A stretch of DNA of 44,767 bases from SAR202 cluster bacterium (lineage in GTDB: Bacteria > Chloroflexota > Dehalococcoidia > Lucifugimonadales > UBA3495), in the NCBI GenBank assembly GCA_016872385.1, contig VGZV01000021.1:1-44767 (forward strand), given 5' to 3'. The notes under the pieces were generated by a model, which was given only the letters and a program-made list of their open reading frames with translations, had not been told where the DNA came from and made no database searches. Below are positions 14,239 through 21,240 of this stretch, piece after piece. The first letter of the stretch is position 1. Every line of letters begins with the position of its first letter. The translations under genes and the position numbers were made by a program.

Positions 14239-15708
14239 ATGGAATACGAAACGGTCATTGGGCTGGAGGTGCACGTGCAACTCCTGACCCAGAGCAAAAT
14301 GTTCTGCTCCTGCCGCGCGGACTACCAGACCGCGCCGGTGAACAGCCGCGTCTGTCCGGTATGCCTGGGCCTGCCCGGCGCCTTGCCGGTGATTAACCGC
14401 CGGGCGGTGGAGCACACCATTATGACCGGCCTGGCGCTGAACTGCCGCATTCCGGAGCGCACCAAGTTTGACCGCAAGAACTATCCCTACCCGGACCTGA
14501 TGAAGGGCTACCAGATTTCCCAGTACGACATGCCCCTGGCGGTGGAAGGCTCCCTGGAAATTGCAGTGCAGGGCCAAGCCAAGCGCATCGGGGTGACGCG
14601 GGTGCACCTGGAAGAAGACGTGGCCAAGCTTCAGCACTTTCCATCTCAGTACGGGGAGTCTTACTCCCTGGTGGATGTGAACCGCTCCGGCGTGCCGCTG
14701 ATGGAAGTGGTCAGCGAGCCGGATATGCGCTCCCCGGAGGAAGCCCGCGCCTACCTGATGACCCTGCACTCGGTGGTGCAGTACCTGGGGGTGTCCACGG
14801 CCAACATGCAGGATGGCAGCTTCCGCTGCGACGCCAACGTCAGCATCCGCCCCAGGGGCAGCGAGCGCCACGGCACCCGCACGGAAGTCAAGAACATGAA
14901 CAGCTTCCGTTCGGTGTTCCTGGCCCTGAACTACGAGGTGGAACGCCAGCGCCGGATCCTGGAGGACGGCGGCCGGGTGGTGCAGGAGACTCGCGGCTGG
15001 GTGGAGGAGCGGGGCGTCACGGTGTCCCAGCGCAGCAAGGAACAGGCCCACGACTACCGTTACTTCCCGGAGCCGGACCTGCCGCCGCTGGTTGTTGGCC
15101 GGCAATGGGTGGAAGAAATCCGCCGCAGGCTGCCCGAACTGGCCCACCAGCGCAAGGCCCGCTTCTCGGCCCAGTATGGCCTGCCGGAGTACGACGCCGC
15201 CTTGCTCACCGGCGCCAGGCCCGTGGCCGACTATTTTGAACAGGCGGTGCGGGCCAGGGATTTGGGCGGCGCGGCGGCCAGCGCCTTTGCCAAGCAGGTG
15301 AGCAACTGGATGCTGGGCGACCTGAGCCGCCTGCTGAATCTCCACGGGCAGGACATAACCCAGACCAAAGTGACTCCGGAGCGGCTGAGGGATTTAATAG
15401 ACCTGATTGAAGCAGGAACCCTGAGCGCCACCTCGGCCAAAACCGTGCTGGAGGAGATGTTCCAGAGCGGCCAGGCCGCGGGAGAAGTCGTAAAGGCCCT
15501 CGGTTACGTCCAGATTAGCGACTCCGGCGTAGTCGAGTCAGCAGTGCTCCAGGCCATTGCCGCCAACCCCAAAGCAGTGGCGGACTACCGCAACGGCAAG
15601 GAGGCGGCGGCCAAGTTCCTAGTGGGCCAGGTGATGAAGATTACCCGCGGCCAGGCCAAGCCGGACCTGGTAACTGAGCTGGTGCGGCAAAAGCTGGCCC
15701 AGGAATGA
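14239..15708 (+). CDS. gatB: Aspartyl/glutamyl-tRNA(Asn/Gln) amidotransferase subunit B
   Basis: GatB, with GatA and GatC, converts misacylated Glu-tRNA(Gln) or Asp-tRNA(Asn) to the amide form. The 489-residue length is normal. The protein begins MEYETVIGLEVHVQLLTQSK, the family N-terminus. It has zinc-type cysteines (FCSC and CPVCLGLPG), the LMEVVSEPDMRSPEEA block, DGSFRCDANVS and KNMNSFRSV. The C-terminal YqeY-like tail ends in GQVMKITRGQAKPDLV. The frame is open further upstream, but that part is palindromic repeat. ATG 14224 is an alternative start five codons earlier. No strong ribosome site is seen. gatA and gatC are not adjacent, which is common. Confidence 0.96.
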   Translation: MEYETVIGLEVHVQLLTQSKMFCSCRADYQTAPVNSRVCPVCLGLPGALPVINRRAVEHTIMTGLALNCRIPERTKFDRKNYPYPDLMKGYQISQYDMPLAVEGSLEIAVQGQAKRIGVTRVHLEEDVAKLQHFPSQYGESYSLVDVNRSGVPLMEVVSEPDMRSPEEARAYLMTLHSVVQYLGVSTANMQDGSFRCDANVSIRPRGSERHGTRTEVKNMNSFRSVFLALNYEVERQRRILEDGGRVVQETRGWVEERGVTVSQRSKEQAHDYRYFPEPDLPPLVVGRQWVEEIRRRLPELAHQRKARFSAQYGLPEYDAALLTGARPVADYFEQAVRARDLGGAAASAFAKQVSNWMLGDLSRLLNLHGQDITQTKVTPERLRDLIDLIEAGTLSATSAKTVLEEMFQSGQAAGEVVKALGYVQISDSGVVESAVLQAIAANPKAVADYRNGKEAAAKFLVGQVMKITRGQAKPDLVTELVRQKLAQE

Positions 15709-15720
15709 GGCAGACGCATC

Positions 15721-15729
15721 TGCTATACT
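15721..15729 (+). promoter_or_regulatory. Predicted extended -10 promoter upstream of secG
   Basis: TGCTATACT (15721-15729) is an extended -10 (TGn plus TATACT) starting 13 bp after the gatB stop. No good -35 is seen. It would start RNA near 15736, about 87 nt before secG. Confidence 0.4.
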
Positions 15730-15761
15730 GGTCTGGCAATCAAACACTGAACAGCAAATGG

Positions 15762-15818
15762 CCTCCTCTGCCCATATGCCAGAGGAGGAAACTCTTGCCA
15801 TCCGCTGCCTTGAGGTAA
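15762..15818 (+). promoter_or_regulatory. secG leader: hairpin covering a ribosome site, followed by a seven-codon frame
   Basis: CCTCCTCTG (15762-15770) pairs perfectly with CAGAGGAGG (15780-15788), which is itself a strong Shine-Dalgarno. Six bases later TTG 15795 opens a seven-codon frame (MPSAALR) whose stop at 15816-15818 lies in the secG ribosome site. It may couple or attenuate secG translation; this is inference from layout only. Confidence 0.3.
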
Positions 15819-15822
15819 CGAC

Positions 15823-16035
15823 TTGTCTTATTGGAATATCGCCCAGGTCCTAGTGTCCATCTTTGTGATCCTGATTATCCTGGTGCAGGTACGGGAGTCC
15901 GGCAGCGGCATGTTCGGAAGCGCCCAGAACACCGTGCGCACCCGCCGCGGCCTGGAAAAGACCATGTTCCAGATTACCATTGGCCTGATTGTGATTTTCC
16001 TGGTGGTGTCCGTCCTCAGCGTGCGCTTTGCCTGA
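15823..16035 (+). CDS. secG: Preprotein translocase subunit SecG
   Basis: SecG is the small third subunit of the SecYEG channel. The 70-residue protein has two membrane helices (IAQVLVSIFVILIILVQV and FQITIGLIVIFLVVSVLSV) joined by a polar loop with GSGMFGSAQNTVRTRRGLEK, which matches the conserved SecG loop. It starts at TTG 15823, with TTGAGGTAACGAC supplying the ribosome site. It lies between gatB and the SAM hydrolase on the same strand; 27 bp separate it from the latter. Confidence 0.9.
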   Translation: MSYWNIAQVLVSIFVILIILVQVRESGSGMFGSAQNTVRTRRGLEKTMFQITIGLIVIFLVVSVLSVRFA

Positions 16036-16062
16036 GGGCAACGTCCTTCCGCATAGGCGGCA

Positions 16063-16896
16063 ATGCCTCCTCTAATTGTCCTCACCACCGACTTTGGCGC
16101 CTCCGACCCCTACGTGGGACTTATGAAAGGGGTCATTCTGGGCATCAGTTCCCAGGCGGTGATTATTGACCTGACCCACCAGGTCATGCCCCAGAACATC
16201 CTGCAGGCCTCTTTCCTCCTGGCCTCCAGCTATCCTTACTTCCCCCAAGGGACTATCCACGTGGCGGTGGTGGACCCCGGCGTGGGCACCAGCCGCCGTC
16301 CTATCCTGGTGACGACGCCCGATATCGCGCTAATAGGGCCGGACAACGGCATCTTCAGCGGGGTATTGGAGCGGCTAGCGCCAGGCTATCCGTCCGCGCC
16401 TGGCCGTTACGCCCCGCTGCCGGGCTGCCAGGCCTACCACCTGAACAACCCTGATTACTGGCGGCAGCCCGTCAGCAACACTTTCCACGGGCGGGACATC
16501 TTTGCGCCGGTGGCGGCCCACCTGTCCCTGGGCGTGGCCCCCCACGCCTTGGGACAGCCGGTGGAGGAACTGTTCTGGCTACCACTGCCCAAGCCGTTAC
16601 GCACGGGCAACACCATCCAGGGCCAGGCGCTCTACGCCGACCACTTCGGCAACCTGATTACCAACATCTCAGCCCAGGACCTGGCGGGCGTTGAAGTGCG
16701 GTGCATTGAGGTCAAGGGGCACAGGATATACGACTTGAGCCGCACCTTTCAGGACGAGGGCAGGCCGCCCGGCCAGTTGATTGCCCTGATGGGCAGCCAC
16801 GGGTACCTGGAGATTGCCCTGCCCGGCGGCAGCGCCGCGGAACTGCTGGGCGCGGGGACGGGGGAGGCGGTGAGGGTGACGCTGGCAGATGGTTGA
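16063..16896 (+). CDS. SAM hydroxide adenosyltransferase (DUF62, chlorinase/fluorinase family)
   Basis: A 277-residue member of the S-adenosylmethionine hydrolase/halogenase superfamily. Non-halogenating members cleave SAM to adenosine and methionine with water. Motifs seen are LTTDFGASDPYVGLMKG at the N-terminus, VDPGVGTSRR, GPDNGIF, TFHGRDIFAPVAAHL and YADHFGNLITNI. The C-terminal barrel ends near GSHGYLEIALPGGSAAELLG. The fluorinase-specific insertion is not evident, so hydrolase activity is favoured. It follows secG by 27 bp and ends before a hairpin that may terminate the gatB-secG-DUF62 group. Confidence 0.92.
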   Translation: MPPLIVLTTDFGASDPYVGLMKGVILGISSQAVIIDLTHQVMPQNILQASFLLASSYPYFPQGTIHVAVVDPGVGTSRRPILVTTPDIALIGPDNGIFSGVLERLAPGYPSAPGRYAPLPGCQAYHLNNPDYWRQPVSNTFHGRDIFAPVAAHLSLGVAPHALGQPVEELFWLPLPKPLRTGNTIQGQALYADHFGNLITNISAQDLAGVEVRCIEVKGHRIYDLSRTFQDEGRPPGQLIALMGSHGYLEIALPGGSAAELLGAGTGEAVRVTLADG

Positions 16897-16988
16897 ATTT
16901 ATGATTCTGAACAAAAGTGCCGGCCAAGTTCCTTCTCCCCTGTACGCTTGATGCAAATTACAGGTGATGGGCAACTTCATATCTGAGA

Positions 16989-17029
16989 ATCCCCTTTAGC
17001 CCCCTTTCACAAAGGGGTTGGGGGATTTT
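16989..17029 (+). terminator. Repeat hairpin followed by TTTTC, possible terminator
   Basis: CCCCTTT-CAC-AAAGGGG forms the inner stem, with TCCCC and GGGGA as an outer stem, then TTTTC. It lies about 95 bp after the SAM hydrolase stop. Repeats of this form are common intergenic elements, so the terminator role is uncertain. Confidence 0.45.
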
Positions 17030-17150
17030 CGTCAATGAGGCTCATCAGCCTCGTCCCATTGTTCATGCGAGTCAGACATGAGATGCAAGTGCCTGGAGTA
17101 GAGAGTAGGGTTGTTTCATCCTCGGGCCTGGGAGGAATACATTGTTGATT

Positions 17151-17231
17151 GAGTAGTCCCGATTTTATCGGGACGTATCGAAATCAACAGTAACATGGTC
17201 TCGATACGTCCCGACGCCGTCGGGACTACTC
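17151..17231. repeat. 81-bp nested inverted repeat upstream of the E1 operon
   Basis: The outer arms GAGTAGTCCCGA (17151-17162) and TCGGGACTACTC (17220-17231) match perfectly. The inner arms CGGGACGTATCGA and TCGATACGTCCCG also match. Each arm can itself fold (TCCCGA/TCGGGA). The remaining bases of the 16897-17362 gap carry only a hairpin and the E1 promoter. Confidence 0.8.
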
Positions 17232-17283
17232 GACCAGCATCTGCTGGAAAATGAAACGACCCTGGGGTTGAGAGTGAACGCTA

Positions 17284-17311
17284 TTGACATCCCCATATGC
17301 CGTGCTACTAT
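17284..17311 (+). promoter_or_regulatory. Predicted promoter of the 2-oxoacid dehydrogenase E1 operon
   Basis: A perfect TTGACA (17284-17289), a 16-bp spacer, then TACTAT (17306-17311) preceded by TGC. The start would be near 17318, 45 bp before the E1-alpha ATG. Confidence 0.6.
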
Positions 17312-17362
17312 GGGGGCAATTTGGCTCCGGCCCGCCGGGGCCGCCGCAACGGGTGAGGGGTT

Positions 17363-18370
17363 ATGGATCTGGACCGCGCCGGGCTGCTCAGTCTCTACCG
17401 CACCATGGTCACCATCCGCCGCTTTGAGGAGCGGGGCATCCCGGAAACAGGCCAGCGCCGCATGTCCGCCTCGGTCCATTCCTCGGCGGGGCAGGAGGCG
17501 GTGCCTACGGGCATCTGCGCCCACCTCACCGACCAGGACTACATCGCCAGCACCCACCGCGGCCACGGCCACTGCATCGCCAAGGGCGTGGACCCCAAGC
17601 TGATGATGGCCGAGCTTTTTGGCCGCAGCACCGGCCCCAACAAGGGCAAGGGCGGCTCCATGCACATTGCCGACATGAGCAAGGGGATGCTGGGCACCAA
17701 CGGCGTGGTGGCGGCCAGCGTGCCCTTGGCCGTGGGGGCGGCCCTCACCTCCAAGCTCAAAAAGCTGGGCCGGGTGGCGGTGGCCTTCTTCGGCGATGGC
17801 GGCTCCAACCAGGGGGTGCTCCACGAAAGCATGAACCTGGCTTCGGTGTGGAAGCTGCCGGTGATTTTCTGCTGCGAAAACAACGGCTACGCCGAGTCCA
17901 CGCCTGTAGAGTACGCCCTGTCCACCGCCAACGTAGCCGACCGCGCGGCGGGCTACGGGATGCCTGGCTTCCATGTGGACGGCATGGACGTTTTCGCCGT
18001 GTACGAGGCGGCGGGGCAGGCGGTGGCCCGCGCCAGGGCTGGCGAAGGCCCGTCCCTGCTGGAGTGCCGCACCTACCGCTACTACGGCCACACCGTGTTC
18101 GACAACCCCCTGACCTACCGCACCAAGGAGGAGGAGGCATACTGGCGCGCCCGGGACCCGCTGAAGCTGTTCCGGGAGCGGGTAGTCCCCGAAGGCTTGG
18201 TCTCGGCCCAGGAACTGGACGGCATTGACCGGCAAGTGGAGCAGCAGATGGACGAGGCCATCAAGTTTGCCGACGCCAGTCCCCTGCCGGACCCGCCCCA
18301 GCTCTACGAGGACGTGTACGTCAGCTATCCCAAGGACATGATGAAGCGCGGCGCAAATATGGAGGTGTAG
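17363..18370 (+). CDS. Thiamine-diphosphate-dependent dehydrogenase E1 component, alpha subunit
   Basis: A 335-residue alpha subunit of a pyruvate/acetoin/branched-chain 2-oxoacid dehydrogenase E1, which decarboxylates the 2-oxoacid on thiamine diphosphate. The cofactor motif GDGGSNQGVLHESMNLAS runs to CCENNGYAES, the GDG-N30 pattern. THRGHGHCIAKG and GRSTGPNKGKGGSMHI are the typical phosphorylation-loop-region signatures, nearest to AcoA-type enzymes. GTGAGGGG precedes the ATG. The beta subunit is at 18982, separated by a small two-gene insert. No E2 or E3 gene is nearby, so the true substrate is unknown. Confidence 0.93.
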   Translation: MDLDRAGLLSLYRTMVTIRRFEERGIPETGQRRMSASVHSSAGQEAVPTGICAHLTDQDYIASTHRGHGHCIAKGVDPKLMMAELFGRSTGPNKGKGGSMHIADMSKGMLGTNGVVAASVPLAVGAALTSKLKKLGRVAVAFFGDGGSNQGVLHESMNLASVWKLPVIFCCENNGYAESTPVEYALSTANVADRAAGYGMPGFHVDGMDVFAVYEAAGQAVARARAGEGPSLLECRTYRYYGHTVFDNPLTYRTKEEEAYWRARDPLKLFRERVVPEGLVSAQELDGIDRQVEQQMDEAIKFADASPLPDPPQLYEDVYVSYPKDMMKRGANMEV

Positions 18371-18434
18371 GGTGCGGTCCATGTGAGCCAGTATATGGAC
18401 CCTAATGGAGAATCAAATCGCATGTTGACGGTAA

Positions 18435-18731
18435 ATGATAAACGTCGTCCTCTACAAGAATGGAGCTTCAGTTAGGCTCACTGACGAACGCTGGTCTCAC
18501 ATCGTAGAGGAGCACAATGAGCTGGCGGGCTTGCGCTATGATGTCCTGGAGACTGTGGCAGAACCGGAGAGGATTTTAGCGGGATGGTCTGGCGAGCAGC
18601 TGGCGGTCAGGTAGTATGAAGCTGGTAAGTGGCTGGTGGTAGTGTATAGGGAGCTGGAACGGGATGGCTTTATAATCACTGCATTCCTCACCCGGAGGAT
18701 TGCATCCCTAGACCGGAGAAGACAGCTATGA
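18435..18731 (+). pseudogene. Small nuclease-like protein with in-frame amber stop
   Basis: Reading from ATG 18435 gives MINVVLYKNGASVRLTDERW and on to LAVR, then a TAG at 18612-18614. The same frame continues with YEAGKWLVVVYRELERDGFI and ITAFLTRR to a TGA at 18729-18731. That TGA overlaps the next gene's ATG (ATGA), so the second half is clearly coding. It resembles small single-domain proteins, about 98 residues long, related to the PBECR-type barnase/EndoU-like nucleases; I am fairly but not fully sure of that kinship. It is broken by one base or a sequencing error. With the DUF2283 gene it forms a toxin/antitoxin-like pair. Confidence 0.6.
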
Positions 18732-18985
18732 CCGCAGTAAATGTGCAGGAATACATGAAGCTGGTCTCCGCGGTGCGCCAGTCGCCGGGAGGCTATCTCT
18801 GGTCGTCATACGATTCTGAAGCAGATGTGCTTTATATCAACTTCAAGAAACCTAGTCATGCCACAGATAGTGAGCATACCGATGAGGACATCATTATCCG
18901 GTATGATGGGGACGAAGTAATTGGAATTACTGCACTTCACGCCAGCCGACGTGGAGCAGGTCATCAAACGGAGAGACCAACATGA
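18728..18985 (+). CDS. DUF2283 family small protein
   Basis: An 85-residue DUF2283 protein. The family core is present: YDSEADVLYINF, then a variable acidic stretch, DIIIRYDGDEVIGITALHASRR. GGAGAAGA precedes the ATG. Its ATG overlaps the stop of the nuclease-like frame, and its own TGA overlaps the ATG of E1-beta (18982), so it is translationally coupled on both sides. DUF2283 proteins are often found beside small toxin-like genes, and an antitoxin role is an inference. After HASRR the tail looks random; another frame there reads LLHFTPADVEQVIKRRDQ, so a frameshift near the 3' end cannot be excluded. Confidence 0.8.
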   Translation: MTAVNVQEYMKLVSAVRQSPGGYLWSSYDSEADVLYINFKKPSHATDSEHTDEDIIIRYDGDEVIGITALHASRRGAGHQTERPT

Positions 18986-20043
18986 CCACCACTACCAGCG
19001 TCCCCATGTCGCCAGTAAACGTGGCCCGGCAGATTCGCTACCGGGACGCCATCAACGAAGCCCTGCGCCAGGAGATGGAGCGGGACGAGAATGTCATCGT
19101 CATGGGCGAGGACATCGCCGGGGCCGCCGGGCGGGAGCACCTGGGGTTTATTGACTCCTGGGGCGGGGCTTTCCGCACCACCCAGGGGTTGATTCAGCAA
19201 TTCGGCAACCAGCGGGTGCTGGATACTCCCCTGTCGGAAGCGGCCTTCGTCGGCGCGGCCATCGGCGCATCCTCCACGGGCATGCGGGCGGTGGCGGAGC
19301 TGATGTTCGTGGACTTTGTGGGGGTATGCCTGGACCAATTGATCAACAACGCCGCCAAGATGCGCTATATGTTCGGCGGGCAGGTCAAGGTGCCCTTCAC
19401 CCTGCTCACCCGCATAGGCGCGGGGTTCGGCAGCGCCGCCCAGCACTCCGAGTCCTTCTACTCTATCTTCAGCCACATGCCCGGTCTCAAGGGTGTGGTC
19501 CCATCAGACCCCTACACCGCCAAAGGCCTGCTGATTGCGTCCATCCGGGACGATGACCCTGTGGTTTATTTTGAGCACAAGGGCCTCTACGGCGACACCG
19601 GCCCGGTGCCGGAGGAACCTTACGCCCTGCCCCTGGGCAAGGCCCGCACGGTGCGGCAAGGCAGCGATGTAACCCTGGTGGGCATCTCCCGCATGACCTG
19701 GGTCTGCGTCGAGGCCGCCCAGGAACTGGCCAAGGCGGGTATAAACGCCCAGGTGGTGGACTTGCTCAGCGTCTCGCCCATTGACTACGACCACATCGTG
19801 GACTCAGTGCGGCGCACCCACCGCCTGGTGGTGGTGGACGAGGACACGCCCGTTTGCAGCCTGGCCTCGGACATCTGTGCCCGGGTGGCAGAGGAAGCCT
19901 TCGATTACCTGGACGCGCCGCCTTCCCGGGTTACCGCGCCCCATACCCCGGTGCCTTACAGCCGTCCCCTGGAGAACACTTACCTGCCCAACGCCGCCCG
20001 CGTGGTAAAGACGGTGCAGGGCTTGTTCCGCAGCGGGCGGTGA
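18982..20043 (+). CDS. Thiamine-diphosphate-dependent dehydrogenase E1 component, beta subunit
   Basis: A 353-residue beta subunit that completes the E1 heterotetramer with the alpha subunit at 17363. It has a transketolase-like pyrimidine-binding domain (MERDENVIVMGEDIAGAAGR, DTPLSEAAFVGAAIGAS, ELMFVDFVG) and a C-terminal domain (VDLLSVSPIDYDHIVDSV, VVVDEDTPVCSLASDI). A GGAGAGA ribosome site lies before ATG 18982, inside the end of the DUF2283 gene. It is one operon with E1-alpha despite the insert. The next gene follows after 48 bp. Confidence 0.94.
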   Translation: MTTTTSVPMSPVNVARQIRYRDAINEALRQEMERDENVIVMGEDIAGAAGREHLGFIDSWGGAFRTTQGLIQQFGNQRVLDTPLSEAAFVGAAIGASSTGMRAVAELMFVDFVGVCLDQLINNAAKMRYMFGGQVKVPFTLLTRIGAGFGSAAQHSESFYSIFSHMPGLKGVVPSDPYTAKGLLIASIRDDDPVVYFEHKGLYGDTGPVPEEPYALPLGKARTVRQGSDVTLVGISRMTWVCVEAAQELAKAGINAQVVDLLSVSPIDYDHIVDSVRRTHRLVVVDEDTPVCSLASDICARVAEEAFDYLDAPPSRVTAPHTPVPYSRPLENTYLPNAARVVKTVQGLFRSGR

Positions 20044-20091
20044 CACCCCGCCCACCGATACTAATCAAAATTGCGTCAGGAGGAGAATCCC

Positions 20092-21012
20092 ATGACCACC
20101 GGTAGGAGACAAACTCGCGCATCGGCAGCAGGATCCTCAACCAAGGTAGGGTCTGGCGCCTACACCTTCAACTACGTCAAGGACTGGCCCAAGCTGCCCA
20201 AGGGGTTGACCCTGGGACAGGTCAGCGCATTGGCCACCGATTCCAAGGACAACGTTTACATCTTTCACCGCAATGACCCCCCGGTAGTAATCTGTGACCC
20301 CGACGGCAACTACATCAACGGCTGGGGCAACGGCTCCTTCATCTATGCCCACGGGTTCTACATCGCCCACGATATTGTGTACCTGACCGACCGGAACAGC
20401 TCGGTGTGCATCATGTACACGCTGGATGGCAAGCCCATCCAGATGCTGGGCAAGCACGGCGTGCACTCGGACACCGGCGCCGCCAAGCCCATGGATCCAG
20501 TGCTGCGGCCCGCCGGCCCCTTTAACTACCCCAGCGAACTGGTGCCCAGCCCCTGGGGCGACCTGTACGTTTCCGATGGCTACCGCAACTCCCGGGTGCA
20601 CCGCTTCGACAGCGGCGGCCACCTGATTCAGTCCTGGGGCACCTGGGGCAAGACCGAACCCAACCAGTTCCATTTGCCCCACAGCATCCTGGTGGATGAG
20701 ACCCACATGGTGTACGTCTGCGACCGGGAGAACCACCGGGTGCAGGTCTTTACCGCGGGCGGCGAGTTCAAGGAGATGTGGACAGACATCCAGCGGCCCA
20801 TGGACATTGCTGAGTTCCCCGACGGCAACTTCCTGGTCAGCGAGGGTACCAAGGGCGACCTTCCATCCCGGTGCAGCGTGGTGGACAAGCACGGCAAGGT
20901 GCTGTCCCGCTGGGAAAGCCGCTCGGCCCACGGCTGCTGGGTGGACTCCAAGGGCAACTGCTACCTGGGCCTCACCGGCGATAAGAGCGTGGACAAGTGC
21001 GTGCGCCTGTAG
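20092..21012 (+). CDS. NHL-repeat beta-propeller protein
   Basis: A 306-residue protein made of NHL repeats. Each repeat shows a variant of DSKDNVYIFHR, GDLYVSDGYRNSRVHRFD, HMVYVCDRENHRVQVFTAGG and GNFLVSEG. The fold is a six-bladed propeller like that of peptidyl-hydroxyglycine amidating lyase, but lyase activity is not shown. There is no signal peptide, so it appears cytosolic. ATG 20092 is chosen for AGGAGGAG at 20078-20085. It follows E1-beta on the same strand and precedes two repeat elements. The ligand is unknown. Confidence 0.87.
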   Translation: MTTGRRQTRASAAGSSTKVGSGAYTFNYVKDWPKLPKGLTLGQVSALATDSKDNVYIFHRNDPPVVICDPDGNYINGWGNGSFIYAHGFYIAHDIVYLTDRNSSVCIMYTLDGKPIQMLGKHGVHSDTGAAKPMDPVLRPAGPFNYPSELVPSPWGDLYVSDGYRNSRVHRFDSGGHLIQSWGTWGKTEPNQFHLPHSILVDETHMVYVCDRENHRVQVFTAGGEFKEMWTDIQRPMDIAEFPDGNFLVSEGTKGDLPSRCSVVDKHGKVLSRWESRSAHGCWVDSKGNCYLGLTGDKSVDKCVRL

Positions 21013-21037
21013 GGCGTGTGCCTGGGGAGAGGTAGCC

Positions 21038-21065
21038 GTAGGGGCACGGCATGCCGTGCCCCTAC
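21038..21065. repeat. Perfect 28-bp palindrome of the GTAGGGGC family
   Basis: GTAGGGGCACGGCA is followed directly by its exact reverse complement. It lies 26 bp past the NHL gene stop. It shares its ends with repeats at 14136, 26148, 37081 and 41088. Confidence 0.85.
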
Positions 21066-21085
21066 TGGAGTAGAATGACGCGGCC

Positions 21086-21226
21086 CTAAGAGGGTGTCTA
21101 AAAAGGCTAGGTGCTCGTGGTTCGACAGGCTCACCACGAGCGGTCCTTCAGCCGAAGGACGCTCACCCTGAGCTTGTCGAAGGGTGAGCGCTGGTAGTGC
21201 ACAGCACTTTTTAGACACATTCTAAG
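21086..21226. mobile_element. MITE-like element, 141 bp, with terminal inverted repeats
   Basis: The terminal arms are GTGTCTAAAAAG (21094-21105) and its exact complement CTTTTTAGACAC (21207-21218). With the outer bases, about 17 of 20 positions match (CTAAGAGG versus CTTAGAAT). The interior contains the GAGCTTGTCGAAGG-type repeat. There is no coding capacity. It is inserted between the NHL gene and the LLM gene, ending 14 bp before the latter's start. Confidence 0.65.
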
Positions 21227-21240
21227 GACAAGGAGGCCCC

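Noticed and set aside
18921..19154. Open frame FTPADVEQVIKRRDQ overlapping DUF2283 and E1-beta
   Set aside because: The in-frame DUF2283 ending (GITALHASRR) fits the family, and this frame runs into E1-beta; kept only as a note on a possible frameshift.
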